From an uncultured Actinomycetes bacterium (GTDB lineage: Bacteria; Actinomycetota; CADDZG01; WHSQ01): 64,000 nt of DNA. The position numbers and the translations under genes were made by a program. Shown here in pieces: positions 1 to 7,998 of the stretch. The DNA lies in assembly GCA_937863385.1 (NCBI GenBank), contig CALMBW010000003.1:119135-183134 (forward strand), read 5' to 3'. The notes beneath the pieces were generated by a model. The model was not told where the DNA came from and searched no databases. It worked only from the letters and a program-made list of their open reading frames with translations. Numbering within the stretch: the first letter of the stretch is position 1; each line of letters begins with the position of its first letter.

Positions 1-159
1 AACGACGTTGCCAAGATGGCCGACCGCTACGACCATCACCCCGACATGCTGATCAGCTACAACAAGGTGAAGCTGACCCTAACCACCCACTCCGAGGGTG
101 GCCTCACCTCACTCGATTTCGACCTAGCCAACGACATCGAACAAACCATCGCCCTGTAG
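1..159 (+). CDS. Pterin-4a-carbinolamine dehydratase, C-terminal part (truncated by window edge)
   Basis: Open frame from base 1 to a TAG at 157-159 gives the last 52 residues of a small protein. The segment RYDHHPD, followed by isoleucine-rich strands and the THSEGGLTSLD block, matches the C-terminal half of the 4a-hydroxytetrahydrobiopterin dehydratase family, where the HHP histidines and the TH(s/d).gGlT motif are conserved. The enzyme dehydrates 4a-hydroxytetrahydropterin in the cytoplasm; in bacteria without an aromatic hydroxylase it is often of unclear role. The start lies outside the window, so length and operon context cannot be judged. It converges with the membrane protein gene ending at 201. 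Confidence 0.8.
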   Translation, partial: NDVAKMADRYDHHPDMLISYNKVKLTLTTHSEGGLTSLDFDLANDIEQTIAL

Positions 160-200
160 GAGTCGCCAACTTTCGATCGTATCGGCTCCCTGCTCCTTAG

Positions 201-1823
201 TCATGGGCTGCAACCATCAATCATCCTGTTAGCGATAACGAGCGGATCGCCGCTTTCGATCGAACCCCTCCTAGAAGAGTCGCTCGTCGCCACGCGTGTG
301 TTCCGCCAGTTGTATCCATGGGCACGCCAAAGCAGCCTGCCGTCACTCCTCTCTACTCGCACCTGAACGAATGTTCCGTGAACCTCGCTGCCGGCCCCGG
401 GTGCCTCAATCCTGTCGCAATTCCAACCCCAAGCCCACGCGATCTCACTTTGGGCATCTACCCCGGCGCGTGCTTCCAGCGGCCGGTTCGTGAGGGCACT
501 AACAACCAGTCGAAGACGGCCTGTCTTCCAGATCGCCAATCTGTGGACACTCTCCCTCATTCCGGTTGCACCGAATAGGAGGACATCACGATCGACGACT
601 TCTTCGTGCAGGACCATCAGCGACTCTGCCTGCCCGATCCCGGCGATTGAGTCGTTCTTTCCATCCCTAAAGCAGACGCCTACCCGAGCGGCACCGTTAA
701 CCCAGGAGTGATAGACGAACTCGTCCACACCATCTCCGTCCACATCGGCGAATGCGCCGTCCTGGCTCGGGCAATCTGCAGTTGACTCGTCGATCTCAGA
801 TCCATCTGCAGAAACCTCTATGGAGGAACGCATCTGTTCGAATGCTGCGATCTCGGTTTCGCTTGCGTCTTTTCCCACCCAGAACCAGATGGTGAAGTCG
901 CCTACATAGAAGGTGCCTGAGTAGTTGCCGGGGTAGTCGATAGTCTCAGACCCACGCTGGACATCCGTTTCGCAATCCCGGTCCTCAGTGTCACAGCCGG
1001 TTGTCACCGGGCCACCAGTGGTCCTGCTGATCCTGAGCACGACTGCATCCGACGGCGCATCGGTCATGTCGTACCGGTTCGGGAAAGCCACCCCAGGTGG
1101 GTCCTCAGGCGATGTCGCCATGTTGGTGATCGTCAGGCCGGAACGATCGGTCACGCTGCCGCCCGGGTCGTAACCGAAGGTGATCCGGCGCCAATTGATG
1201 GGGTGGTTCACTGAAACGTTCTCCCATTCAAGCCGCGTTACGAGTGGCGCGGGCTCAACGGTCGCGAAAGACGGCTTCTCGCCGTCGCCCCACCGTTCAT
1301 AGGGAGGTGCAACAGGAAGATGGACCAGTCCTCCCCCAACTAGTTGCAGCGTCACGAACACCCGGGACACGCGGGAGCTCTCTTCGAGTAAGGGCCCCGG
1401 CGCCCATCCATCGATGATGTCGGCCCACGCCCGCTGGCCTTGCATGCCCCTGCCTAACCCCGGAGACGTTACGAGCACGGGGATCGGCCCCTCGGCCAAC
1501 AGGCTCGGCCATTCAGGCGCTAGGGGAGGTGCGGCCTCCCACGAGGAATCCAGGTCGGCCCTTTCCAAGATCACGCCGTTCATCTCGGCTGCCGCGGCGA
1601 CGAGGTCGAAGGGATCACTCGCGGCATCGATGCCGGGCTCACCTCCACCAAAGGAGCGAATACCTATGAAAGTGCCGGTCAGGACCAGAAGACAAAGAGC
1701 GGTAGCCCCGGCACGTCGCGCCCACGTGATCTTTCTTCCTCTGGACGTAACCAAGCCCAGGTTCTTCTCGGGCAGCGGCCACGCCTCTGCCTCCTCGCGG
1801 AGGCGGGTGAACACGTCAGACAT
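201..1823 (-). CDS. Membrane protein paired with ECF sigma factor, FG-GAP-like segment
   Basis: 540 residues. A short basic cytoplasmic N-terminus is followed by one membrane segment (about residues 38-55), then a large extracytoplasmic part. Around residue 360 there is an Asp-rich loop, DVDGDGVDEFVYHSW, typical of FG-GAP/integrin-like or dockerin-like calcium-binding repeats. Several cysteines lie in the outer part (CDTEDRDCETD, CPSQDG). The start ATG at 1821-1823 overlaps the stop of the sigma gene by 8 nt, so the two are probably translated together. Position and topology suggest an anti-sigma factor or sensor for that sigma factor; this is inference, because no known anti-sigma domain is recognisable in the N-terminal 37 residues. 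Confidence 0.7.
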   Translation of the reverse strand: MSDVFTRLREEAEAWPLPEKNLGLVTSRGRKITWARRAGATALCLLVLTGTFIGIRSFGGGEPGIDAASDPFDLVAAAAEMNGVILERADLDSSWEAAPPLAPEWPSLLAEGPIPVLVTSPGLGRGMQGQRAWADIIDGWAPGPLLEESSRVSRVFVTLQLVGGGLVHLPVAPPYERWGDGEKPSFATVEPAPLVTRLEWENVSVNHPINWRRITFGYDPGGSVTDRSGLTITNMATSPEDPPGVAFPNRYDMTDAPSDAVVLRISRTTGGPVTTGCDTEDRDCETDVQRGSETIDYPGNYSGTFYVGDFTIWFWVGKDASETEIAAFEQMRSSIEVSADGSEIDESTADCPSQDGAFADVDGDGVDEFVYHSWVNGAARVGVCFRDGKNDSIAGIGQAESLMVLHEEVVDRDVLLFGATGMRESVHRLAIWKTGRLRLVVSALTNRPLEARAGVDAQSEIAWAWGWNCDRIEAPGAGSEVHGTFVQVRVERSDGRLLWRAHGYNWRNTRVATSDSSRRGSIESGDPLVIANRMIDGCSP

Positions 1824-2268
1824 CTGTCACCTCCAAAGCATCTCTCAAGCTCTTTCGGGCTCGATCGAGATGCGACTTCACTGCGCCTTCGCTGATACCC
1901 ATCAACTCCGCCACTTGGGTGATCGGTTGATCCGCGATGTGGAACAAGACGGCCGCTTGCCGCTGGCGTGCGGGCAGAGCTAACAGAGCCCTAGCGACAT
2001 CGACTCGATCAGCCGACGGTCCCGACACGACCCCGCCAGGAGCTGCTTCACCCGAGCCTCGTCGCAACGCCCGACGGCAGTTATTGATGGCAGTCGAGAC
2101 CACCCATCCGGTGACCCATTCCTGTCGGGAGAGCCGGCGCCATCTTGCGTACGCTCGGGCGAAAGCCTCCTGCACGGCATCCTGTGCGACATCGGGCCGC
2201 CCGCAGAACGCAAGAGCAGAGCGATAGACGCGGTCGTGCTCGCTCTCGTAGAACTCTGCGAAACCCAA
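1816..2268 (-). CDS. ECF-type RNA polymerase sigma factor (sigma-70 family, SigE-like)
   Basis: About 150 residues with region 2 (FAEFYESEHDRVYRSALAF, DVAQDAVQEAFARAYARW) and region 4 (ALLALPARQRQAAVLFHI, ITQVAELMGISEGAVKSHL), the two-domain layout of extracytoplasmic-function sigma factors. The open frame runs further upstream, but that part is arginine-rich noise. I chose TTG at 2266-2268 because GGGAG sits 5 nt upstream and region 2 begins directly; GTG at 2272-2274 is the alternative. It is followed, with an 8-nt overlap, by the membrane protein gene, which fits a sigma/anti-sigma pair. A candidate ECF promoter lies at 2307-2335. Confidence 0.85.
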   Translation of the reverse strand: MGFAEFYESEHDRVYRSALAFCGRPDVAQDAVQEAFARAYARWRRLSRQEWVTGWVVSTAINNCRRALRRGSGEAAPGGVVSGPSADRVDVARALLALPARQRQAAVLFHIADQPITQVAELMGISEGAVKSHLDRARKSLRDALEVTDV

Positions 2269-2306
2269 GGTCACTCCCACGTAGGAGATTGCTGCATCCA
2301 CATACT

Positions 2307-2335
2307 TAAGAGTCTGTCGGACCGGAAAAGGTTCA
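2307..2335 (-). promoter_or_regulatory. Candidate ECF promoter upstream of sigma gene
   Basis: Reading the minus strand, TGAACC (2330-2335) is followed after 17 nt by CTCTTA (2307-2312). AAC-containing -35 boxes are typical for ECF sigma factors, and a similar arrangement (GAAACC, 17 nt, GTTAGA) precedes the ECF gene at 9470. Autoregulation is the usual logic, but no transcript data support it. Confidence 0.35.
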
Positions 2336-2402
2336 CATGCGGCTCCCGTTCTCGATCGAGCGCGAGATCGGGACGAGTGGTTCACATTCACCGGGACGCC
2401 GC

Positions 2403-3356
2403 TCAGGCGGTGGCTTCTTCTTCTTTCTGTTCGCGGAGCCAGGGGGGTAGGGAGAAGGTGACGTCCTCGGTGGTCACGGTTTTGGTTTCGACGTCCGAGT
2501 AGCCCATCTCCGCCAGCTTGGTGAGAAGCCGGTCCACGAGCACCTCGGGGGCGCTTGCGCCGGAACTGACCCCGATCACCTCGGCCCCCTCGAGCCATGC
2601 CGCTTCGAGATGGGTTTCGTCCGGCACCAGGTAAGCGTCGGTTCCACAGCCTTTGGCCACCTCGACCAACCGGTTGGAGTTCGAGCTGTTGAAGGCACCA
2701 ACTATCAGCACGACATCGCACTCGGGAGCCATAGCCTTGACCGCGACCTGACGGTTCTGCGTTGCGTAGCAGATGTCGTCTGAGTGGGGGCCGGAGATGT
2801 CGTTGAACTTCGCCCGCAAGCTATTGACGACATCTAGCGTGTCATCGACGGACAAGGTCGTTTGGGTGAGGTACGACAGCGGTTCGTTGGGATCGAGGTC
2901 GAGCTTGTCGATCTGCTCGGCGTCTTCCACGACGAAGGTGCTGTCGGGGACCTCGCCTGCGGTTCCTTCGATCTCTTCGTGGCCAACATGACCGACCAGA
3001 ACGATCTTGCGGCCTGCCCTCGCGAAGCGCTTCGCTTCGAGGTGGACCTTCGTCACGAGCGGGCATGTCGCGTCGATGACCTGGAGGTTCCGAGCTTCGG
3101 CATTGCGGCGCACCTGAGGTGAGACGCCGTGGGCCGAGAAGATGCACACTGCCCCCTCGGGGATGTCGTCCTCTGACTCCACGAAGATCGCGCCTCGCTG
3201 TGTCAGCTCGTCGACGACGTGACGGTTGTGGACGATCTCCTTGCGCACGTAAACGGGCGCGCCGAGCGTGTCGAGCGCGCGCTCAACCATCTGTACTGCA
3301 CGATCCACCCCTGCGCAGTAGCCGCGGGGCGCAGCGAGGATCACTCTCTTGGCCAC
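2403..3356 (-). CDS. ispH: 4-hydroxy-3-methylbut-2-enyl diphosphate reductase
   Basis: 317 residues. It catalyses the last step of the methylerythritol phosphate pathway, giving isopentenyl and dimethylallyl diphosphate, and uses a [4Fe-4S] cluster. The three cluster cysteines are visible in PRGYCAG (C14), DATCPLVTKVH and DICYATQNRQ. The catalytic HEEIEGT and the C-terminal SGASAPEVLV segments are also intact. I place the start at GTG 3354-3356 because family homology begins there (AKRVILAAPRGYCAG); the open frame continues upstream to 3485 but would overlap the divergent MATE gene. The C-terminus ends in an acidic KEEEA tail. The gene stands alone. Confidence 0.95.
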   Translation of the reverse strand: MAKRVILAAPRGYCAGVDRAVQMVERALDTLGAPVYVRKEIVHNRHVVDELTQRGAIFVESEDDIPEGAVCIFSAHGVSPQVRRNAEARNLQVIDATCPLVTKVHLEAKRFARAGRKIVLVGHVGHEEIEGTAGEVPDSTFVVEDAEQIDKLDLDPNEPLSYLTQTTLSVDDTLDVVNSLRAKFNDISGPHSDDICYATQNRQVAVKAMAPECDVVLIVGAFNSSNSNRLVEVAKGCGTDAYLVPDETHLEAAWLEGAEVIGVSSGASAPEVLVDRLLTKLAEMGYSDVETKTVTTEDVTFSLPPWLREQKEEEATA

Positions 3357-3411
3357 GCGCCCATCGTAAGGGTGGCTGCTGTTCAAGCAGTACCCACTAT
3401 GTTGAGAGCGT

Positions 3412-4716
3412 ATGAAGATACTGCGCAGGCATCCCGACGACCGGGCCATCGCAGCCCTGGCGGTGCCTGCGCTCGGAGCGCTCACCGCGGATCCTCTCTA
3501 TTCGCTGATCGATACCGCGCTCGTTGGGCACCTTGGGGCGGCGCAGCTCGGCGGGGTTGCGGTTGGATCGGCCGCATTCACCGCCTCGTTCTGGATCTTC
3601 TCTTTCCTCGCTTACGGGGTCACCTCGATGGTGGCCAGGTCGCTCGGGGCAGGAAACATCAGAGACGCTACCGACAAGGGGGCGCAAGCCCTCGGGCTCG
3701 CCTTGATCGCTGGAGTGATCGTGGCTCTGGTGGGCGCGCTGCTCACGGCTCCCATCATCTCGGCCATGGGGGGCGAGGGGATGGTCGAGTCTTTCGGCAT
3801 CGACTACCTGCGCATCCGCGCGCTATCGGCCCCATTCATGTTGATCGCACTGGTCGGTCATGGGTGGCTGCGCGGCGCTCAGGACACCCGCACACCGATG
3901 ACGATCGCTATCACAGGGGCAGTTCTTAACGCCGGTCTTGACTGGGTCCTTATCTATCCGGCGGGCATGGGGGTGAGCGGAGCGGCGTGGGCCACGGTAC
4001 TCAGCCAGGGCGTCGTTGCGGCGTGGTTCCTCAAGGTCTTGCTGTCTCGCTTCGAGGCTCCTCGATGGCGTTTGGAGCGGACTCTGGTGAAACCCTTGTT
4101 GAGCGTTGGGGCAGAGCTTGTCGTGCGGACGGGAGCGTTGCTAGCGGCCCTAACCTTCACAACGTCGATGGCTGCCCGGATGGGCACCGTCGAGCTCGCC
4201 GCCTGGCAGATCGCGATGCAGATCTTCCTGCTGCTTTCGTTGACGATGGACGCCATCGCCATCGCCGCACAATCGTTGATCGCAACCGCCTTCGGTGCTG
4301 AAGACCGCGCTGCGGCACGCCGTACCGGGAACCGTTTGCTTGAACTAGGGCTGGGCTTGGGGATCGTGCTCGGTATCGCCTTATGGATCGGCAGCGCTCC
4401 GCTGGCCGGGCTGTTCACCGACGACGAAGCGGTCCGGTTGACTGCGACGCGACTGCTTCACTTCCTCGCGCTATCTCAGCCGGTCGGCGCACTTGCTTTC
4501 ACCCTCGACGGGATCCTGATCGGAGCGCTGGAGACCCGCTTCATGGCCAAGGCGATGCTGATCGCTTCCGTCGTGTTCACCGCTTGCTCCTACGTGGCGT
4601 TCGTCTCCGAGAGCGGCACCACGGGGCTCGCGTTCGGGGCCGGGCTGTGGTTGCTGGCTAGAGCCATTCTGACGTGGGCCCGCTACCGACACGTCATCAA
4701 GAGCGGCTCCGGGTGA
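3412..4716 (+). CDS. MATE family efflux transporter, DinF-like
   Basis: 434 residues with about 12 predicted membrane helices in two similar halves, the normal MATE size. The N-terminal pattern PALGALTADPLYSLIDTAL with the following GHLGAAQLGGVAV loop is characteristic of the DinF/NorM-like group, which exports organic cations or other small toxic molecules in exchange for H+ or Na+. Starts at ATG 3412 with a modest GAGAG ribosome site. It is divergent from ispH with only 55 nt between, so both promoters lie in that gap. The substrate cannot be inferred. Confidence 0.9.
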   Translation: MKILRRHPDDRAIAALAVPALGALTADPLYSLIDTALVGHLGAAQLGGVAVGSAAFTASFWIFSFLAYGVTSMVARSLGAGNIRDATDKGAQALGLALIAGVIVALVGALLTAPIISAMGGEGMVESFGIDYLRIRALSAPFMLIALVGHGWLRGAQDTRTPMTIAITGAVLNAGLDWVLIYPAGMGVSGAAWATVLSQGVVAAWFLKVLLSRFEAPRWRLERTLVKPLLSVGAELVVRTGALLAALTFTTSMAARMGTVELAAWQIAMQIFLLLSLTMDAIAIAAQSLIATAFGAEDRAAARRTGNRLLELGLGLGIVLGIALWIGSAPLAGLFTDDEAVRLTATRLLHFLALSQPVGALAFTLDGILIGALETRFMAKAMLIASVVFTACSYVAFVSESGTTGLAFGAGLWLLARAILTWARYRHVIKSGSG

Positions 4717-4761
4717 ACTTCCGTGTACAGAACGCGTTGGATAGGCGCGCAGATCTTCGGT

Positions 4762-4795
4762 AAAAAACTCCCGGTGCCCTAGGGCACCGGGAGTT
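4762..4795 (-). terminator. Rho-independent terminator: 30-bp perfect palindrome plus T tract
   Basis: Bases 4766-4795 form a perfect 30-bp inverted repeat centred between 4780 and 4781 (arms AACTCCCGGTGCCCT / AGGGCACCGGGAGTT). On the minus strand the stem is followed by a run of six T (A tract 4762-4767 on the plus strand), so it ends the hsp20 transcript. It may also stop readthrough from the MATE gene, though the plus-side T tract is only two bases. Confidence 0.9.
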
Positions 4796-4810
4796 CGTGG
4801 GAGCGAGGGC

Positions 4811-5260
4811 TTAGTTGCCCGAGAGTTGCTTGGGCTGCGATGTGATGTCGATGGCGATCTTGCGCGGCTGGACCTCTTCGGCGTACGGGATGGTCAGCTC
4901 GAGAACCCCGCTGTCGTATGCAGCCTTGATGGCGTCGAGCTTGAGACCCTTGCCCAGGACCACGCGCTGAGTGAAATCGCCATAGAAGGTCCCGCGGCGC
5001 ACCCAGCGGATGTCCTCGCCCTCGTATGGGAAGGGCCGCGACCCGTTGATGACGAGCACGTTCTCCTGCACCGTCACCTCTACCTTGTCGGGGTCAACGC
5101 CCGGAAGATCCATCCGGATCATCAACGCTTCCTTGGTGTGGAAGACGTCGGTGGGAACGTCGTAGCCGTTGCTACGAACGCCCGAAGGGCCGCCCCCGAA
5201 GAACCGCTCGAAGACCTCGTCCATGTCGTCGCGAGCCTGGATGAAAGGACCGAGACGCAT
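4811..5260 (-). CDS. Small heat shock protein, Hsp20/alpha-crystallin family
   Basis: 149 residues. An ATP-independent holdase that keeps unfolding proteins soluble in the cytoplasm. The alpha-crystallin domain covers about residues 38-135 (YDVPTDVFHTKEALMIRMDLPG, then the GVLELTIP version of the A-x-x-x-GVL-x-x-x-x-P motif), followed by a short tail with KIAIDI, close to the I-x-I oligomerisation motif. ATG at 5258-5260 is chosen because AGGAGG (5267-5272) precedes it at good distance; a longer frame to 5305 exists but has no such site. A sigma-70 promoter with an overlapping inverted repeat lies just upstream and a strong terminator just downstream, so it is monocistronic. Confidence 0.93.
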   Translation of the reverse strand: MRLGPFIQARDDMDEVFERFFGGGPSGVRSNGYDVPTDVFHTKEALMIRMDLPGVDPDKVEVTVQENVLVINGSRPFPYEGEDIRWVRRGTFYGDFTQRVVLGKGLKLDAIKAAYDSGVLELTIPYAEEVQPRKIAIDITSQPKQLSGN

Positions 5261-5300
5261 AGCACACCTCCTGTTGCTCGTACCTATCCCTACGGCCCCA

Positions 5301-5342
5301 TTCATAGCACAAACCTACTGGTCTTGTCAACATAGAAGTTGA
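5301..5342 (-). promoter_or_regulatory. hsp20 promoter with overlapping inverted repeat
   Basis: On the minus strand TTGACA (5325-5330) and TATGAA (5301-5306) are separated by 18 nt. An inverted repeat TCAAC-N6-GTTGA (5327-5331 and 5338-5342) covers the upstream edge of the -35 box. It is neither a CIRCE element nor a canonical HspR HAIR box (CTTGAGT-N7-ACTCAAG), although half-site resemblance to the latter exists. Repressor control of heat-shock expression is a reasonable inference. Confidence 0.5.
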
Positions 5343-5368
5343 GTGTCTCTGACTTAAGTTCCTCGCCA

Positions 5369-6112
5369 TCAGCCCTGCCTCGGGGGCTTTCGTGGGGGGC
5401 GGGGTTTGGCGGTGGTCCGAAAGAGGTCGGGCAGGCCGGCTTCCTGGCTGGAAGGGCACAAGCGCTCGATCGGACAATCGCCACATAGTGGCTTCTTCGC
5501 CGTGCAGATGGCGCGGCCGTGGTCGATGAACAGGTACGAGACCTTGCCCCAGTGGCGCTTGGGAACCAGCTCCAACAGGTCCTGTTCGATCTTGACGGCG
5601 TCTTTGGAGTCCCGTTTCGAGAAACCGAGGCGCACCGAGATCCGCCCGACGTGGGTGTCGACCGCGATCCCGGCCGAGGGGTCCTTGGAGACCATCTCTG
5701 GGAAGCACGCCGACTGAACCACGTTGGCGGTCTTGCGGGCGACGCCGGGCAGCTTGACCAACTGCTCGACCTTGCGGGGAACCTCGCCGTCGAACTCGTC
5801 GATCAACACCCGAGCCATACCCCGAAGCGACTTGGTCTTCTGCCTGAAGAAGCCGGTGGCATGGATGTCTTGCTGCAGCTCCTCCTCCGGCACGGCCAGG
5901 TAGTCCTCGGGCTTGCGGTACTTGGCGAACAAGGCCGGGGTAACGGTGTTGACGGTGGCATCGGTGCTCTGGGCGGACAGGATCGTGGCCACCACGCACT
6001 CCAGAGGACTCGCGTACTCCAGGGCGATCGTGGCCTCGGGATAGGCCTTGCGGAGCTTGCTCAGAACGGGTGAAACCCGCTCGGGGGCAGGTGAGTGACG
6101 GTCGACTGGCAT
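5369..6112 (-). CDS. nth: Endonuclease III (DNA glycosylase/AP lyase)
   Basis: 247 residues. Removes oxidised pyrimidines in base excision repair and nicks the abasic site. Visible are the LSAQSTDATVN helix, the helix-hairpin-helix LPGVARKTANVV containing the catalytic Lys, the following VDTHVGR with the catalytic Asp, and the C-terminal [4Fe-4S] loop C-x6-C-x2-C-x5-C (CTAKKPLCGDCPIERLC). ATG 6110-6112 starts the conserved protein; the frame upstream of it is compositional noise. A proline- and arginine-rich tail of about 20 residues follows the cluster loop. Divergent from the TetR gene at 6181. Confidence 0.95.
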   Translation of the reverse strand: MPVDRHSPAPERVSPVLSKLRKAYPEATIALEYASPLECVVATILSAQSTDATVNTVTPALFAKYRKPEDYLAVPEEELQQDIHATGFFRQKTKSLRGMARVLIDEFDGEVPRKVEQLVKLPGVARKTANVVQSACFPEMVSKDPSAGIAVDTHVGRISVRLGFSKRDSKDAVKIEQDLLELVPKRHWGKVSYLFIDHGRAICTAKKPLCGDCPIERLCPSSQEAGLPDLFRTTAKPRPPRKPPRQG

Positions 6113-6138
6113 AGCGCCAAGATACCGGGTACCGTTAC

Positions 6139-6152
6139 CAAACAGTCGTTTG
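6139..6152. promoter_or_regulatory. Candidate TetR operator upstream of the paa cluster
   Basis: CAAAC-AGTC-GTTTG is a perfect inverted repeat in the 68-bp gap between nth and the TetR gene, embedded in a longer ACCAAACAGTC/GTTTGTTCGG stretch. TetR proteins usually bind such palindromes next to their own gene, so it probably governs the regulator-paa transcript and perhaps nth. Inferred from position only. Confidence 0.45.
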
Positions 6153-6180
6153 TTCGGCAACCCCGCAATTCGGAGGGCCC

Positions 6181-6765
6181 GTGCCGGTAACCCAGGAGAG
6201 CACCCGCAGGACCGAGCTACTCGCCGCCGCGGCGACGCTCTTCTCCGCGCGCGGCTATCACGGCACCTCCATGCAGCACCTGGGCGATGCCCTCGGCCTG
6301 CAGAGAGGAAGCCTCTACGCCCACACGACCTCCAAGGAGGAACTGCTCTTCGAGGTGGTCGATGCGGGGGCACGGCATTTCCTGGCCCGGGCCGAGGCCG
6401 CTTACGCGCTCCCCGGCCCTGCCGACAGACGGCTGCGGGCGCTGCTGATCGGACACATCGAAACCGCCATCGAGCACTTCGACGCCGCGACGGTGTTCCT
6501 CAATGAATGGCGCTATCTCTCGGACGATCGCCGGGCCGCGATCCAAACAGAACGCGACCGCTACGAACGCATCGTCAGAGACATCATCGAAGACGGGATC
6601 ACTGCAGGCGAGTTCAGGGTCGACGCGGACGTTGCGTTCGCGGCCCGGCTCGTGCTGTCGGCAGGCAATTGGACCTTCGCGTGGTACCGGCCCGACGGAG
6701 AGTTGGGCGCTACCGAGATCGGCGAGAGATTCGCCGAGCTCGTTCTCAAGGGTCTTCAGGCATAA
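6181..6765 (+). CDS. TetR/AcrR family regulator, probably of phenylacetate catabolism
   Basis: 194 residues. The N-terminal helix-turn-helix (about residues 8-55, ELLAAAATLFSARGYHGTSM ... LQRGSLYAHTTSKEEL) is typical of TetR; the C-terminal helices form the ligand pocket. Start is GTG 6181 with GGAGG about 5 nt upstream. Its stop is 11 nt before the paaA start, so it is the first gene of the paa transcript. TetR-type PaaR regulators that respond to phenylacetyl-CoA are known in other phyla; assignment here rests on gene position. A palindromic candidate operator lies at 6139-6152. Confidence 0.88.
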   Translation: MPVTQESTRRTELLAAAATLFSARGYHGTSMQHLGDALGLQRGSLYAHTTSKEELLFEVVDAGARHFLARAEAAYALPGPADRRLRALLIGHIETAIEHFDAATVFLNEWRYLSDDRRAAIQTERDRYERIVRDIIEDGITAGEFRVDADVAFAARLVLSAGNWTFAWYRPDGELGATEIGERFAELVLKGLQA

Positions 6766-6776
6766 GGGAGGAACAG

Positions 6777-7694
6777 ATGACTTACGACGAGAAGCTGCAG
6801 GCTTTCAACGACCACATCGCTGCAGGCGGCAAGGTCGAGGCCGAGGACTGGATGCCCGATGACTACCGCAAGGGCGTCTTGAAGTTCATCGAGATGCACG
6901 CCAACTCCGAGATCATGGGTGCGCTGCCCGAGCGCGAGGTGCTGCCGAGCGCCCCGACGCTCAAGCGCAAGATGTCGCTGTGCGCCAAGATCCAGGACGA
7001 GGTGGGGCACGCGCAGCTGCTGTATCGCGTTGCCGAAGACCTCGGTAAGCCGCGTGACGCCATGGTCTCTGACCTCGTCAATGGGCGCAGCAAGTTCCAC
7101 AACGTCTTCCACTACCCCGTTCGGCACTGGGGCGATGCAGCATTGATCGGATGGCTGATCGACGGAGCGGCGCTGGTTACCCAAGCGTCACTGCGTGACT
7201 CCTCGTACGCGCCGTACACGCGTGTGCTCAAGAGGATCTGCGCCGAGGAGCAACTCCACCTGCGTCATGGCGAGGACATCACCCTCGAACTAGCAAGCGG
7301 CAGCGAGCACCAACGCTGGATGTTCCAGGACGCGCTCGATCGCTGGTGGCTGGCGATCATCCACTTCTTCGGCCCCCGCTCCAACCCCGAGAAAGACCTC
7401 TTGCTGCGCTGGAAGGTCAAGACCGAGACCAACGAGAACCTGCGCCAGGAGTTCCTCGACCGCTACGTGCCCAAGATCCTCGAACTCGGGTTCACGATCC
7501 CCGCACCCGTGCCCTACCTCGACGAGGCATCGGGGCACTGGCTGATCAACGACGAGGACATCGACTGGGAGCCGCTCGAAGGGATCAAGCGCAATGACGG
7601 CCCCGAGACGGCTCGGCGCCTGGCACAGCGCAAGGCCATGTACGACGACCACCGCTGGGTTCGGGATGCCATGACCGAGCCCGTCGGTGTCTGA
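6777..7694 (+). CDS. paaA: 1,2-phenylacetyl-CoA epoxidase, catalytic subunit A
   Basis: 305 residues. PaaA is the di-iron oxygenase subunit of the complex that epoxidises the ring of phenylacetyl-CoA, the committing step of aerobic phenylacetate degradation. Carboxylate-bridged di-iron ligands are readable: IMGALPERE, the E-x-x-H in IQDEVGHAQLLYR, and the second E-x-x-H in CAEEQLHLRHGED. ATG 6777 follows GGAGGAA with ideal spacing; the longer frame upstream overlaps the TetR gene and is not coding. paaB, paaC and paaD follow with overlaps or near-zero gaps. Confidence 0.95.
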   Translation: MTYDEKLQAFNDHIAAGGKVEAEDWMPDDYRKGVLKFIEMHANSEIMGALPEREVLPSAPTLKRKMSLCAKIQDEVGHAQLLYRVAEDLGKPRDAMVSDLVNGRSKFHNVFHYPVRHWGDAALIGWLIDGAALVTQASLRDSSYAPYTRVLKRICAEEQLHLRHGEDITLELASGSEHQRWMFQDALDRWWLAIIHFFGPRSNPEKDLLLRWKVKTETNENLRQEFLDRYVPKILELGFTIPAPVPYLDEASGHWLINDEDIDWEPLEGIKRNDGPETARRLAQRKAMYDDHRWVRDAMTEPVGV

Positions 7695-7701
7695 GGCTCC
7701 G

Positions 7702-7998
7702 ATGGAGGTATACGAGGTCTTTCGCAGGGCGGGGCACAAGGACCCCTACGAGCACTGTGGCGCGGTGACCGCCCCCGATCCCGAGATGGCTCTGATGATG
7801 GCCAAGGAATGCTTCTTGCGCCGCGGCGAAGGCGAGCATCTGTGGGTCGCGCGTCGCAGCGACATCCACGCTTTCTCTGGAGATCCGGCCATCGACATCG
7901 TCGCCGACAAGAGCTACCGCCACCCGAGCGGCTACCGCGACGTCGTGGCCAAGCGCGAACGCGCCATCGCTCGCGCTCGCGAGTTGGAGGCATCGTGA
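7702..7998 (+). CDS. paaB: 1,2-phenylacetyl-CoA epoxidase, subunit B
   Basis: 98 residues, the normal size of PaaB, a small structural subunit bridging the PaaAC heterodimers. It opens with MEVYEVFRRAGHKDPYEHCG and contains the family's central block MALMMAKECFLRRGE followed by LWVARRSDI. I prefer ATG 7702 because GAGG lies 5 nt upstream and family similarity begins there; GTG 7687, overlapping the end of paaA, is the alternative. Its stop overlaps the paaC start as GTGA. Confidence 0.93.
   Translation: MEVYEVFRRAGHKDPYEHCGAVTAPDPEMALMMAKECFLRRGEGEHLWVARRSDIHAFSGDPAIDIVADKSYRHPSGYRDVVAKRERAIARARELEAS

Noticed and set aside
2403..3485. Longer N-terminus for ispH (to 3485)
   Set aside because: The extension overlaps the divergent MATE gene and has no family similarity; GTG 3356 starts the conserved protein.
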